This document shows positions 8,713-17,928 of a stretch of 48,118 nucleotides of DNA, in pieces (position 1 is the first letter of the stretch; every line of letters starts with the position of its first letter). The position numbers were made by a program, and so were the translations under genes. The notes below the pieces were generated by a model. It had not been told where the DNA came from. It was given only the letters and a program-made list of their open reading frames with translations, and did no database searches. The DNA is from Microvirga arabica (GTDB lineage Bacteria; Pseudomonadota; Alphaproteobacteria; Rhizobiales; Beijerinckiaceae), in the NCBI RefSeq assembly GCF_016811235.1, contig NZ_JAFBID010000046.1, positions 1 to 48,118 of the forward strand, given 5' to 3'.

Positions 8713-10208
8713 TCGACGCTCTTGTCAGTGCTCTCCCGCATGTCCTCGCTCCAGCAAACCTGTTTGCGGTGCTGCTCGGAACCGTCGCCGGTTTGGTTGT
8801 TGGTGCATTGCCTGGCCTGACTGTGACAACAGGGATCGCGATCCTTATTCCATTGACGTTTGGCCTCGACCCTTTGTTTGCCCTCGGCATGATGGCAGGC
8901 ATGTACAATGGAGGAAGCTATGGTGGGGCGATTCCAGCAATTCTGATGAGAGTGCCCGGAACGCCCGCATCCGTCGCGACCATCCTCGATGGCTACGAGA
9001 TGACGAAGCGGGGGCAGGCGGCCTATGCCCTGCAGGTTGCCGTTGTCTCGGGCGTTATCGGCAGTGTGCTGTCCGCCATATCGCTCATCCTGTTCGCCCC
9101 GCCCCTGGTTAAACTCAGCCTTCTCTTCGGCCCGGCAGAGTTTTTCTGGGTCGCCGTTCTGGGATTGGCCACGGTCTCCTCGCTGCTGGGAGAGGATCTG
9201 ATCAAAGGCTTGATTGCTGCCTTAATCGGATTGGCCATTGGTACGATCGGGCAAGATATTTCCACGGGTGTGGAGCGCTTTACCTTCGACCTTCTTCCTC
9301 TCGCGGATGGTCTCGACATCGTGGTCCTGCTGACTGGCTTATTCGCCATTCCCCCTGTGATGCAGATGATTGAGGAGGCCTTGAAGGTTGGTATGTCCGG
9401 AGATCTGCTCAAGCTGCGGCGGCAGGGTTCGGTGCTGTCGAAGTGGCGCGAATTCATGCCCATCTGGCTTCGCAGTTCAGTAATCGGGATCGTGATCGGC
9501 ATTCTGCCCGGAGCCGGCGGAAGCATGTCCTGCTTCCTGGCCTATAATGATGCGAAGCGGATCTCGAAAAACCCTGAGAGCTTCGGCAAGGGCAACCCTG
9601 AAGGCGTCGCCGCATCGGAGGCCGGAAATGGTGCCGACAATGCCGCCTCATTGATCCCGGCGCTGACGTTGGGCATTCCGGGGTCCGGCGTTGCGGCGGT
9701 CATCCTGGGCGGACTGCTGGTTCACGGCCTGCGGCCGGGACCTCAACTGTTCCGCGATCATCCTGATGTGATCTACGGTTTCATGCTGCAGATGCTTCTC
9801 TCGGCGTTCCTGCTGGCCCTTGTTGGGGGACTGGCGGCCACACGGATCTTCGGGCAAGCCTTGCGCCTGCCAAGGATCATGCTGGCGCCGATCATCATGC
9901 TGTTCGTTGCGGTGGGTGTGTACGCCGTCAACAACTCCATGTTCGACCTCTATATGCTGCTCGGCATCGGCCTTGTTGCCTATGTCCTGGAGAAGCTCGA
10001 CTATCCGAGCGCCCCGATCGTGCTCGGCGTCATCCTTGGGCCGCTTGCAGAGAGCCAGCTCCGCCTCGCGCTAACGATCTCAGGAGGGAACGCTGTTGCG
10101 ATTGCATCGTCACCAATATCGATGATCCTGATTGCATTGACGCTGTTTGTCTTAGTTGCACCTCTCTGGCGCGCTTGGCAGGACAGCCGCAAGGCCGCAA
10201 CTGCTTGA
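8709..10208 (+). CDS. Tripartite tricarboxylate transporter large permease TctA
   Basis: A 499-residue, about 12-span membrane protein with the family hallmarks GALPGLTVTTGIAILIPLTF near the N-terminus, the GMYNGGSYGGAIPAILMRVP loop, and the second repeat GILPGAGGSMSCFLAYNDAKR with the NPEGVAASEAGNGADNAA signature. TctA drives cation-coupled uptake of the ligand delivered by the binding protein. The four-base overlap with tctB and the overlap of its stop with a small downstream ORF show a tightly packed operon. It is close to the standard 500-residue length and appears intact. Confidence 0.95.
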   Translation: MIDALVSALPHVLAPANLFAVLLGTVAGLVVGALPGLTVTTGIAILIPLTFGLDPLFALGMMAGMYNGGSYGGAIPAILMRVPGTPASVATILDGYEMTKRGQAAYALQVAVVSGVIGSVLSAISLILFAPPLVKLSLLFGPAEFFWVAVLGLATVSSLLGEDLIKGLIAALIGLAIGTIGQDISTGVERFTFDLLPLADGLDIVVLLTGLFAIPPVMQMIEEALKVGMSGDLLKLRRQGSVLSKWREFMPIWLRSSVIGIVIGILPGAGGSMSCFLAYNDAKRISKNPESFGKGNPEGVAASEAGNGADNAASLIPALTLGIPGSGVAAVILGGLLVHGLRPGPQLFRDHPDVIYGFMLQMLLSAFLLALVGGLAATRIFGQALRLPRIMLAPIIMLFVAVGVYAVNNSMFDLYMLLGIGLVAYVLEKLDYPSAPIVLGVILGPLAESQLRLALTISGGNAVAIASSPISMILIALTLFVLVAPLWRAWQDSRKAATA

Positions 10209-10339
10209 TGGAAAGAAGGCCCGCAGAGGAGCGTGTTGCAGCCGCCCTACTCCTCATCATCGGCACGCTCTACCTTGGCGGAAACGCCGCCGCGCTCCGG
10301 TGGTGTCAGGAGCGGATTGCACTTCAGGCGGCGCCGTGA
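10208..10339 (+). CDS. Small ORF with one membrane segment, coupled to tctA
   Basis: A 43-codon frame whose ATG (10208-10210) shares its A with the tctA TGA. It starts MERRPAEERVAAALLLIIG, with one hydrophobic stretch of about 16 residues (11-26) and a short polar tail. No family is recognised. The exact stop-start overlap and transmembrane character suggest either a real small membrane protein of the transporter or the broken 5' end of a lost permease gene. It is too short to decide; a chance frame cannot be excluded. Confidence 0.4.
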   Translation: MERRPAEERVAAALLLIIGTLYLGGNAAALRWCQERIALQAAP

Positions 10340-10467
10340 GCAATATGGAACTGTCTTGGCTCAGTCGCTATCACGAACCTCTCGTGCGTGGTGACACGCA
10401 GTCATCTCCTGCCTGTTCGCACAGGACTGATAGCAGGATCAATTTACGGTTCTTTGGAAATCGGTAA
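10336..10467 (+). other. Second tiny overlapping ORF, possible gene remnant
   Basis: A GTG at 10336 overlaps the stop of the preceding small ORF by four bases and opens 43 codons beginning VSNMELSWLSRYHEPLVRG, then running into low-quality sequence before TAA at 10467. The opening resembles the first residues of amino-acid ABC permeases, whose hydrophobic body is missing here. It may be the scar of a deleted permease gene between tctA and the aminotransferase. Support is weak. Confidence 0.25.
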
Positions 10468-10495
10468 GCCAACACACGGAAGGACAGCAAGAGCT

Positions 10496-11884
10496 ATGCG
10501 CAGACACCCGAACTCGACATATGCACGCGACGTGGAGTACGTGCTCCATCCTGTCACCAACGCCCGAAAGCACGAGGAGGTCGGGCCGATCGTGATTGAC
10601 CGGGGCGAGGGAATTTACGTCTACGACGATCTGGGGAATCGCTACATCGAGGCGCTGGCCGGCCTATGGAGCGTGGCAGTCGGTTTTGGGGAGAAGCGCC
10701 TTGTCGAGGCGGCTAGCCGCCAGATGGCCAAATTGCCCTACTACCACACTTTCTCACACAAAACGAACGAGCCGTCAGTCGACTTGGCGGAGCGACTGGT
10801 CAAAATGACGCCTGCCCGTCTCAGACGTGCCTTCTTTACGAACTCCGGTTCTGAGGCGAATGACAGTGTCATTAAGATGGTGTGGTACTACAACAATGCA
10901 CGAGGGTTGAGGACGAAGAAGAAATTCATCTCTCGTGTCAATGCTTACCATGGGATCACGATCGCGTCGGGCAGCCTGACGGGGCTACCGGCTAACCAGC
11001 GTGATTTTGACCTTCCGTTTGTGCCGGTCCGACACCTCACCTGCCCGCACTATTATAGGTATGCGGAACCGGGTGAGACTGAGGAGGCGTTTGCCGACCG
11101 TCTCGCGGCAGAGCTTGAAGCGACAATCATGGAGGAGGGACCCGACACAGTTGCGGCCTTCATCGGTGAACCGCTGATGGGGGCGGGCGGTGTTCTGCCA
11201 CCGCCAGCCACCTACTGGGAGAAGATCCAGGCAGTTTGCAGGCGGTATGATGTACTGATCGTTGCGGACGAAGTGATCAACGGCTTCGGCCGTCTTGGGA
11301 CGATGTTCGGGTGTGACTATTACGGGATCGACCCTGATGTCATGGTGCTCTCGAAGCAGATTACCTCATCCTACCAGCCTCTTGCGGCGGTGATGATTAG
11401 TCATGAGCTATATGAGGGCATTGCCGACAATTCGGGGAGGATCGGCACGTTCGGCCATGGCTTCACGGCTTCCGGTCATCCAGTTCCTGCGGCAGTCGCA
11501 CTCGAGAACCTCGACATCATCGAAGAGAGGAATCTCGTTGAGAACGCGCGGCGCGTAGGCGAGGTGATGCAGACCGAACTTCGCGCCTTAACAGACCATC
11601 CTCTTGTCGGCGAAGTTCGCGGTGCTGGATTGATCGCGGGCGTGGAACTGGTCGCGGACAAGGCCACCAAAGCGAAGTTTAACCCTGTGGGCAAAGTCGG
11701 GGCACAGGTATTCTCCCGTGCTCATGAGCACGGATTGATTATCCGCGCTATTGGTGACACCATTGCGTTCTGTCCGCCTCTGATCATCTCGGAAGATCAG
11801 GTTCGCGATATGGTGGAGCGCTTTAAGGTCACTCTCGATGAGACAGCGACACTGTTGCGGGAGACCGATGTGGCAGCCCTATAA
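10496..11884 (+). CDS. Class III PLP-dependent aminotransferase (omega-transaminase type)
   Basis: A 462-residue fold-type I aminotransferase. Key residues are in place: NSGSEAND for the phosphate loop near 116-123, YHG at 151-153 stacking on PLP, Asp258 in VADEVINGFGR, and the Schiff-base Lys287 in LSKQITS. The overall style matches omega-amino-acid:pyruvate or diamine/beta-alanine transaminases, which move the amino group from a terminal amine to pyruvate or 2-oxoglutarate. The ATG at 10496 gives a normal N-terminus; longer upstream frames run into the tiny ORFs and were rejected. As the last gene of the LysR-monooxygenase-TTT cluster it could process the amine made or imported by that system. 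Confidence 0.88.
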   Translation: MRRHPNSTYARDVEYVLHPVTNARKHEEVGPIVIDRGEGIYVYDDLGNRYIEALAGLWSVAVGFGEKRLVEAASRQMAKLPYYHTFSHKTNEPSVDLAERLVKMTPARLRRAFFTNSGSEANDSVIKMVWYYNNARGLRTKKKFISRVNAYHGITIASGSLTGLPANQRDFDLPFVPVRHLTCPHYYRYAEPGETEEAFADRLAAELEATIMEEGPDTVAAFIGEPLMGAGGVLPPPATYWEKIQAVCRRYDVLIVADEVINGFGRLGTMFGCDYYGIDPDVMVLSKQITSSYQPLAAVMISHELYEGIADNSGRIGTFGHGFTASGHPVPAAVALENLDIIEERNLVENARRVGEVMQTELRALTDHPLVGEVRGAGLIAGVELVADKATKAKFNPVGKVGAQVFSRAHEHGLIIRAIGDTIAFCPPLIISEDQVRDMVERFKVTLDETATLLRETDVAAL

Positions 11885-11927
11885 TGACGAGGTGAGTCAT
11901 TCGCCACGTGCTGCCAGTTTGGGTCCA

Positions 11928-11955
11928 ATAGAGGGGGAATATACTTCCTCTCTAT
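11928..11955 (+). terminator. Probable transcription terminator hairpin
   Basis: Imperfect inverted repeat ATAGAGGGGGAA / TTCCTCTCTAT with a short TATAC loop, 44 bases after the aminotransferase stop, followed by a TTTATC tail. It is well placed to end the monooxygenase-transporter-aminotransferase transcript. Confidence 0.45.
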
Positions 11956-12182
11956 TTATCGAGCCCTGTTTGATCATAGAGATTGGAGATTTTCCGAACA
12001 AATGATCCTCACGACAGTCCAGGAGCCGAAAGAGGTACATGGAGCAGGAGGCTGACGATTATCTCGGGTCGACACTGCAGGTGGTTGAACTCGCGGGGGC
12101 TAGACGATACAAGTCAGCGGTTGAATTAGGCAGCTTGTTCGCCATGGCCCGCCTGACGCCGGGATTGAGCTCAGGCGTATAG

Positions 12183-12699
12183 GCGGGTCCTGAGGTTGGC
12201 CACCCGCTTAGGCCGCTCGTCCGGTGCGATGGCGGACCCGACAACAAGGAGCTTCCGCGGTCATTGCTGACGGCTGCTTCGCCCTATGATCCGGAAGTGC
12301 ACTATACCAAGAATCGAGCGACGGCGTGGATTGGCTATAAGGTGCATCTGGCCGAGGTCTGCTATGGGGGTGGATTCCACATGATCACGCATGTGAAGAC
12401 CACGCCCGCGCCTTCTCACAGTACGCCCTCAGGAGGAAAACGAAACCCCTGAGGCAGCTCGAGAGCGCGAGGCACAGCCTGCCTTCGCACCGGAATACTA
12501 GCGGCGCGCCGGCATCGAGGGAAAAGTCTCAGCCGGCGTGTCCGGAGCCTACATCTGCAGCGCTCCCGCTCATTTGCCTCGCCAAGACGCATCTTCAGCA
12601 TGTGCTGACGGCGGCAGCCATGACCCTCATTTGCTCGGGGCCCAGTTTTCCGGTACGCCGCTCGCACGAACGCGCTAATCCGCTTTCACCAAACACAAG
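12183..12699 (+). pseudogene. Degenerate IS1182-family transposase
   Basis: Pieces of one transposase can be read in order on the plus strand across frameshifts and stops. DNKELPRSLLTAASPYDPEV followed by TAWIGYKVHLAEVC and MITHVKTTPA (about 12240-12405) matches the SPYDPEARY...GYKVHLTETC...LITHVETT part of IS1182 transposases. The frame then jumps to RPQEENETPEAARERE at about 12420, PEY-stop-RRAGIEGKVSAGV at about 12495-12545, LAKTHLQHVLTAAAM at about 12575-12620 and SGTPLARTR-stop-SAF near 12650-12690, the conserved C-terminus. The catalytic middle between ITHVKTTPA and RPQEE is deleted. The element is dead and no clean terminal inverted repeats were seen. Confidence 0.75.
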
Positions 12700-12932
12700 A
12701 CGCTCCCAATTGGCCCAGAATGCATTCGCCAGCAGTATCTAAACCGAAGGAGGCCCACTCGAGACTGTTTGCATTCCATGAGATGCCGTATGGCTCACGG
12801 CCAACTCGTCGCCAGCTACGCCGCTGCGAGAGCACCCGACGGCGTCGAAGGCACAGAGGGCGACGAGTAATGACCGCCGCGGTGCCTCACGTCTCGCACA
12901 AACCGGCCCGCGGGGCGGTGAAGAGGGTAAGG

Positions 12933-14216
12933 CTATGCCGTCTCAACGCCACACCATTCCGCAATGAACAGGGCTATCGCCGTGGTGATACGCTTGATGG
13001 ACGAAATATTGGCACGCTCGTCAAACCCGTGAATGTTCTCGGATATCGGACCATAGCACAAAGCTGGGATCCCGTCGTAGAGCGCATAGACACGGGCGTC
13101 GAGATAGCCGGCCGTCATGAAGCTCTCTAGGGGGGAGCCTGTCGCGCTCTGGTGTGCTGCGGCGAGAACGGCTTCCGCATCCGATCCGGGGGCCAGTTCG
13201 TAGCCCTCGGCGTGAAAGCCGTTGAAGGTGACCCGCGGCGGGCTATTGGCGAAGTAAGCATCGGACCGTGCGAAAGCTGCGATCCGCTCCCTGATTTCAC
13301 GGGCGGCTTCCTCCGCCGGGATACCGGGATAAATCGCGATCCGGCAGTCCAGGCGGCACCAGCATGGTACCGATGACGCCCAGTCTCCCCCTTCGATCTT
13401 ACCGACATTCAGGTTGATAGGGTGTGCATCGTTCTCGAAGTTTGGACGCCCCTTCTTGCGTTCGTTCCAGTCGGCTTCGAGGCGGCGCAACTCACCGATC
13501 ACCCGATAAGCTGCATCAATCGCATTGGCGCCTGCCCCCATTTCGCGCACGTGCACCGGATGGCCAAGGACCTCGACCTGAAACCAGAGAACGCCGACAT
13601 TGGCGCGCACGAGTTTCTCGTCCTCCGGCTCCGGAATAAGTACGGCATCGGCTTTGTAGCCGCGAAGATGGGTCATCAGCGCGCCGTTGCCCGTGGACTC
13701 CTCCTCCACGACCGATTGGATGTAAACAGTAGCCGCTGGTTGCAATCCGATCCGGCGCAGAGCGTCCACTGCGAAGATGTTGGCCGCGTGTCCCACCTTC
13801 ATGTCGGCGCCACCCCGGCCGTAGAGCCAGTCACCCTCGATCACCGGATCAAAGGGGGCATGTGACCACATTTCGGTGGGACCGGCCGGGACCACGTCGA
13901 CATGGGCCTGCAGGATCAGCGATCGGCCTTTCTCCTCGCGTGGCCGATGAATACCAACGACGATTGGCGCGGTTGAATGCTCGTTTGACCAAGGAGAGCC
14001 GCCCGGATGCCTCTCGATCGTCTGGCGGTCCATTTCAAAGCGATCCAGGGCGTAGCCACGATCACCGAGCGCCCTGAAAACAAAATCCTGCAACGTATGC
14101 TCCGCGCCGCGGGTTGACGGGAAGCGTATTAGGCTCTGGGTAAAGGCGATCTGCTCGTCGAAACCTTGCTCGACAGAGGCAATGATGTCGTCGCGCAGCT
14201 GTGGGTTGAGAGGCAT
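12933..14216 (-). CDS. M20 family metallopeptidase/deacylase (ArgE/DapE type)
   Basis: A 427-residue zinc amidohydrolase of the M20 family. The metal site is visible: His105 and Asp107 in ILQAHVDVVPAG, Asp138 in YGRGGADMKVG with the bridging Asp, and the catalytic Glu pair in VVEEES (171-173). A dimerisation domain and a C-terminal YGPISENIHGFDERANI segment with the last His complete the fold. Members remove acyl groups from amino acids or dipeptides (acetylornithine, succinyl-diaminopimelate, N-acyl amino acids). Its length and divergence from true ArgE/DapE argue for a catabolic deacylase. It stands alone on the minus strand between an IS relic and a gene-poor stretch, so no pathway can be assigned. 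Confidence 0.88.
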   Translation of the reverse strand: MPLNPQLRDDIIASVEQGFDEQIAFTQSLIRFPSTRGAEHTLQDFVFRALGDRGYALDRFEMDRQTIERHPGGSPWSNEHSTAPIVVGIHRPREEKGRSLILQAHVDVVPAGPTEMWSHAPFDPVIEGDWLYGRGGADMKVGHAANIFAVDALRRIGLQPAATVYIQSVVEEESTGNGALMTHLRGYKADAVLIPEPEDEKLVRANVGVLWFQVEVLGHPVHVREMGAGANAIDAAYRVIGELRRLEADWNERKKGRPNFENDAHPINLNVGKIEGGDWASSVPCWCRLDCRIAIYPGIPAEEAAREIRERIAAFARSDAYFANSPPRVTFNGFHAEGYELAPGSDAEAVLAAAHQSATGSPLESFMTAGYLDARVYALYDGIPALCYGPISENIHGFDERANISSIKRITTAIALFIAEWCGVETA

Positions 14217-15140
14217 GGGTCGGGTCTCTGAGGACAGTGTGAACTTCGAATTGACGCCAAGCCGAGTATCTGCAAGCGGTCTATTTTATGTCAACGTTTA
14301 ATCCATTGTATTATCGTATGGCATTAGCTTGACCAACTGGTTGCCCAGCCCAGAGCAGAACCGTGTCCGGGCTAAAGCGGGCGTACTGCTGGTCCGTGCG
14401 GTCGCGCGCTGTGGCTCTCTTGAGGGCTCTTACATCCGCATGGCCAAGGCTGACGATGACCGAGCCTGCGCAGAGTGCAGAGCTCGATAGTAGAACGGCC
14501 TGGCGCCTGCCTCACACACTCGCAGCGTCAGGACTCGTCTAATTTAATGAGGCCATGCTGCACTACATGCTCGATGCGAGCGTGTTTGAAGTGGCATCGC
14601 CCATTCAGCTCGGCCGGCTTCTGCACGGGGTAGCGTCACTCGTTCTTACGCAAGTAGCCTCACAGAGAGCTACCGCGGACTTCCTGTGCGCGTCACACGA
14701 GGGCTGAGCGTCAATCACGTTTAAGCCCCGATGCTGCCGATCGATGCTGCTTAGTCCCGGCCGGGGCGCGCGCGCTCCTGAATTGCGGCGTCAGTTCTCG
14801 CACCGCGCTGGTCTTTGTTTCGGACAGAGAGCGGCAGCCGGACCTTTCCGGCGAGTTGCCGCGGCGCATGCCATTCAGGCAAGTGTCCGCAGCCAAGTTG
14901 CACAAGGCCGAGGCATGATCTCGGGGCGGCGACGGCAGTTGGCTGAGAATGACTGCTGCGTGGGTCTGCCGAAACTTGGCGTGCGGTTCTTGATTGCAGG
15001 GTCAGCTTCGTCGCAGCATTGAGCATCACAAGCCTGACGGCAGACGTTGTCACGGATGAAACGCCTCGCTATCTTGATGTTCTGAAGCGCTGTGGACCGC
15101 ATTGGTGCCTGCCTCCGCGCCCTTCGATCGGAGCGACACG
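14217..15140. other. Gene-poor intergenic stretch
   Basis: About 920 bases without a convincing gene. The first 120 bases upstream of the M20 gene are AT-richer (around 14270-14330) and should hold its promoter. Several open frames exist on both strands because the GC content is high, but none has a ribosome site plus recognisable protein content. A 50-codon frame starting MLHYMLDASVFEVASPIQLG at about 14553 is the least random-looking. The stretch may be decayed mobile DNA. Confidence 0.4.
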
Positions 15141-16028
15141 ATGGGACGGGCAAAGGATGATCGTTACTACCCGGCGGCTGTGCCATTGCTCGCTCTGCTC
15201 TGGGGACTTAACTGGCCGGCAGTGAGGATTGCGCTCGCTGAGATCGAGCCATGGATGCTGCGCGCGAGCGGGATGGCGCTTGGCTCGGCCTGTCTGATCG
15301 TGATCACCGCCCTGCGCGGACAATCCCTTGCGGTGAAGAAGTCACAATGGGTGCGTCTAGCCGCAGCAGGATTCTTGTCGATCGCGGCCTTCAATATCCT
15401 TCTCGCGTTCGCGCAACTTTCTGCGCCAACATCACGGGCGGCGATCATCACCTTCACCATGCCGATTTGGACTGTACTATTCGCGAGGATCCTGCTCAGG
15501 GAACCACTTGATGGCCGACGGCGGTTCGGGGTCGCGCTTGGTGTTGCCGGGTTGGGCGCGCTGGGTTGGCCGCTCACCCGGACAGGTGAGGTTTCGATTG
15601 GGCTGTTCTATGCGCTTATGGCGGGGATCTGCTGGGCGCTTGGAACTATAGTCAGTAAGCGCTTCCCCGTCGAAGCGCCGGCACTCGCGATTGCCGCATG
15701 GCAATTACTCATTGGCGCCGCCTGCGCGGCAGTCGGAATGCTCGCTTTCGAGACGGCTGCGCTACCGCAGGCATTGAAGCCTGTTACTATCACGGCGTTT
15801 CTCTACCATGTACTGTTTGCGCAGGCGCTCGCCTACGTGCTCTGGTTCGCGGCCCTGTCGCACTTGCCTGCCAGCACTGCGAGCCTTGGCACGTTAATGG
15901 TTCCGGCTGTCGGCGTAGCCGGGGCCGTGTTCCTGCTGGGGGAAGCGCCAACCCTAACTGATCTTGCCGGCCTCATGCTGGTGATTGGTGCCGCATCTGC
16001 GGTTCTCGCGCCCCTGCGGCGCGTCTGA
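15141..16028 (+). CDS. EamA/DMT family transporter
   Basis: A 295-residue membrane protein of the drug/metabolite transporter superfamily, with ten predicted spans in two EamA repeats. The first opens with PLLALLWGLNWPAVRIAL and the second with IGLFYALMAGICWALGTIVS. The ATG at 15141 has GGAG eleven bases upstream and gives the standard N-terminus; a TTG 39 bases earlier is less likely. Members usually export amino acids, nucleosides or other metabolites. It is followed after 48 bases by a cupin gene in the same direction, forming a likely two-gene unit. The substrate is unknown. Confidence 0.88.
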   Translation: MGRAKDDRYYPAAVPLLALLWGLNWPAVRIALAEIEPWMLRASGMALGSACLIVITALRGQSLAVKKSQWVRLAAAGFLSIAAFNILLAFAQLSAPTSRAAIITFTMPIWTVLFARILLREPLDGRRRFGVALGVAGLGALGWPLTRTGEVSIGLFYALMAGICWALGTIVSKRFPVEAPALAIAAWQLLIGAACAAVGMLAFETAALPQALKPVTITAFLYHVLFAQALAYVLWFAALSHLPASTASLGTLMVPAVGVAGAVFLLGEAPTLTDLAGLMLVIGAASAVLAPLRRV

Positions 16029-16076
16029 GTTTCGACCAGGGCCACCTGCATCGGGCCCGTAACATGAGAGGAAGAG

Positions 16077-16397
16077 ATGGCTTTTAAATGTAACGTTCCG
16101 GCGGTTCCCACCATACAGCAGGACGACCCGACCATCCGCATCACGCGCTGGGACTTCACCCCTGGTGCGGTGACGGGCTGGCATCGGCATGAATGGGCGT
16201 ACTTTGTCATCATGCTGACGGACGGCATTCTGCGGATCCACGACGGGACAGCTGCAAAGGACATTCCGCTCGCTGCCGGGCAGTCCTACATGCGCCAGCC
16301 GGGTATTGAGCACGACGTCATGAACGGCTCGGATCACCCGATTGCGTTTGTGGAAATCGAGATCAAGCAGCCGGGTGCGCTGGTCACAGCTGCCTGA
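16077..16397 (+). CDS. Cupin domain protein
   Basis: A 106-residue single-domain cupin. The first motif is visible as GWHRHEWAYFVIMLTDG, giving a His-His-Glu metal set near residues 45-50, and the second as SYMRQPGIEHDVMNGS with the last His near 82. A GAGAGGAAGAG ribosome site precedes the ATG. Small cupins of this type act as metal-dependent dioxygenases, isomerases or sensors, and the fold alone does not give the reaction. It probably shares a transcript with the EamA transporter. Confidence 0.85.
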   Translation: MAFKCNVPAVPTIQQDDPTIRITRWDFTPGAVTGWHRHEWAYFVIMLTDGILRIHDGTAAKDIPLAAGQSYMRQPGIEHDVMNGSDHPIAFVEIEIKQPGALVTAA

Positions 16398-16601
16398 CAC
16401 GTGAGATCCAATGCATCGCGTGCAAAATCACGATGCGGCAGGACATGAATGTCATGAGCGAAGGGCAAGCTAGGCACGCCCTTCCCATCCTCCTGAGGGA
16501 GAGCTAGATCGTCGCGTCTCCCATGCGTGGTGGTCCTCCTTTGAGACGCGCCTGCGCCGCCTCGTAAACGGCCAACTGGATTCACATCGGCGGACAGTGT
16601 T

Positions 16602-17927
16602 CTAAGAGACGCCGACCTCCGCCAGTGTCTCGTCGAGAGCCGTGAGAAATAGGTCGGCGTTGTCTTTCGAGAAGACCAGCGGCGGCCTGATCTTGAGGAT
16701 ATTCGCGGAAGGGCCCGCCGCACTGATGAGGACGCGTCGCTCTCGAAGTCCATTGACAACACGGGCGGTCTCATCGCGGGCGGGGTCCTTCGACGCGCGG
16801 CAGCGGACAAGCTCCACGCCGACGAACAATCCTGCGGAGCGGATGTCCCCAATAATCTCATAGCGCTGTGCGAGGTTCTCTAGACCGGTACGAAGGTGCG
16901 CGCCGACAATTCGGGCGTTGTCCCGCAATTTCTCTCCCTCGATGATGTCGAGCACCGCCATGCCGGCTGCCGCCGAGACGGGATTACCGCCGAAGGTGTT
17001 GAAGTAGCGCAGGCGCCGCCCAAACTCCGCGAGGATCTCTGGGCGAGCCGCCATGCCCGCTATCGGGTGGCCGTTGCCCATCGGTTTCCCCAGCGTCACG
17101 AGATCCGGCAGAATGCCATGACGCTGGAAGCCCCACATCCTTTCGCCGGTGCGGCCGAAGCCAGGTTGCACCTCGTCCGCAATGAACAGGCCGCCTGCTT
17201 CATGGATTGCGTCGACGGCACCGGAAAGGAAGCCCTGGGGATCGGTGAAGACGCCATCACTCGAGAAGATCGTATCAACCAGGAGGCCGGCTGGCTTGAT
17301 CCCTTTTTCGCGCATGTCGTCGATCGCCTTGCGGACGTTGTCAGCAAGATCCCTACCAACATCCCGTCCGCCGCCCCGGTAGGCGTCGGGTGCGGGCACC
17401 TTGCGCACATGCTCGCCGAGCATCATCGCGGGGCCGAGCGAGGGTGACATTCCGGCGATCGCCTCAGTAACCCCATGATAGGCGAAATCCGTGATGATGA
17501 AGCCAGTACCCCCCGTATGCGCCTTGGCGACGCGTAGGGCGAGGTCGTTCGCCTCGCTGCCGGTGCAGGTGAACATCACGTGTCCGATCTCCGCCGGGAA
17601 GTAGTCAAGCAGTCGTTCTGCATAGTCGAGGACGGTCTCGTGCAGGTAGCGCGTATGCGTGTTCAGAAGTGATGCTTGCTTTGCGAGCGCAGCCACTACG
17701 TGCGGGTGGCAATGTCCAACACAGGCGACATTGTTATAGACATCAAGATAAGCCTTCCCGTCCGGGTCGTAGAGCCACACGCCTTCGCCGCGCACCACGT
17801 GGACCGGATTGGCATAGAAAAGCCGATAAGCTGGACCGAGCAGGCTCTGACGGCGCATGATCATGTCACGTTCAGGTCTTGCTACACTCGTCGCGTCGGC
17901 GGGGTCGTAGGCATTAATCATCGTCAT
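16602..17927 (-). CDS. Class III PLP enzyme resembling phosphohydroxylysine/ethanolamine-phosphate phospho-lyase
   Basis: A 441-residue class III PLP enzyme. Asp251 (FIADEVQPGFGR) and Schiff-base Lys281 (TLGKPMGNGHP) are present, and the opening VGHCHPHVV...LNTHTRYLHE and the YFNTFGGNPVS and GLFVGVEL blocks closely follow the human ETNPPL/PHYKPL enzymes as I recall them. Those enzymes eliminate phosphate and ammonia from phosphoethanolamine or 5-phosphohydroxylysine to give an aldehyde, rather than transaminating. The gene begins two bases after the stop of a kinase of the hydroxylysine-kinase type, with a GGGGAGA ribosome site, so the two products very likely act in sequence. Ordinary aminotransferase activity remains possible. 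It is the last gene of the operon. Confidence 0.82.
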   Translation of the reverse strand: MTMINAYDPADATSVARPERDMIMRRQSLLGPAYRLFYANPVHVVRGEGVWLYDPDGKAYLDVYNNVACVGHCHPHVVAALAKQASLLNTHTRYLHETVLDYAERLLDYFPAEIGHVMFTCTGSEANDLALRVAKAHTGGTGFIITDFAYHGVTEAIAGMSPSLGPAMMLGEHVRKVPAPDAYRGGGRDVGRDLADNVRKAIDDMREKGIKPAGLLVDTIFSSDGVFTDPQGFLSGAVDAIHEAGGLFIADEVQPGFGRTGERMWGFQRHGILPDLVTLGKPMGNGHPIAGMAARPEILAEFGRRLRYFNTFGGNPVSAAAGMAVLDIIEGEKLRDNARIVGAHLRTGLENLAQRYEIIGDIRSAGLFVGVELVRCRASKDPARDETARVVNGLRERRVLISAAGPSANILKIRPPLVFSKDNADLFLTALDETLAEVGVS

Positions 17928-17928
17928 T

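Noticed and set aside
10388..10495. Longer N-terminus for the class III aminotransferase
   Set aside because: The extra 36 residues overlap the tiny ORFs and are not protein-like; the ATG at 10496 gives the normal family start.
14553..14706. 50-codon frame MLHYMLDASVFEV...
   Set aside because: No ribosome site, no family similarity and no coupling with a neighbour.
16513..16550. CGCGTCTC / GAGACGCG inverted repeat with a 22-base spacer after the phospho-lyase-like gene
   Set aside because: The spacer is long and there is no T-run, so it is too weak to call a terminator.
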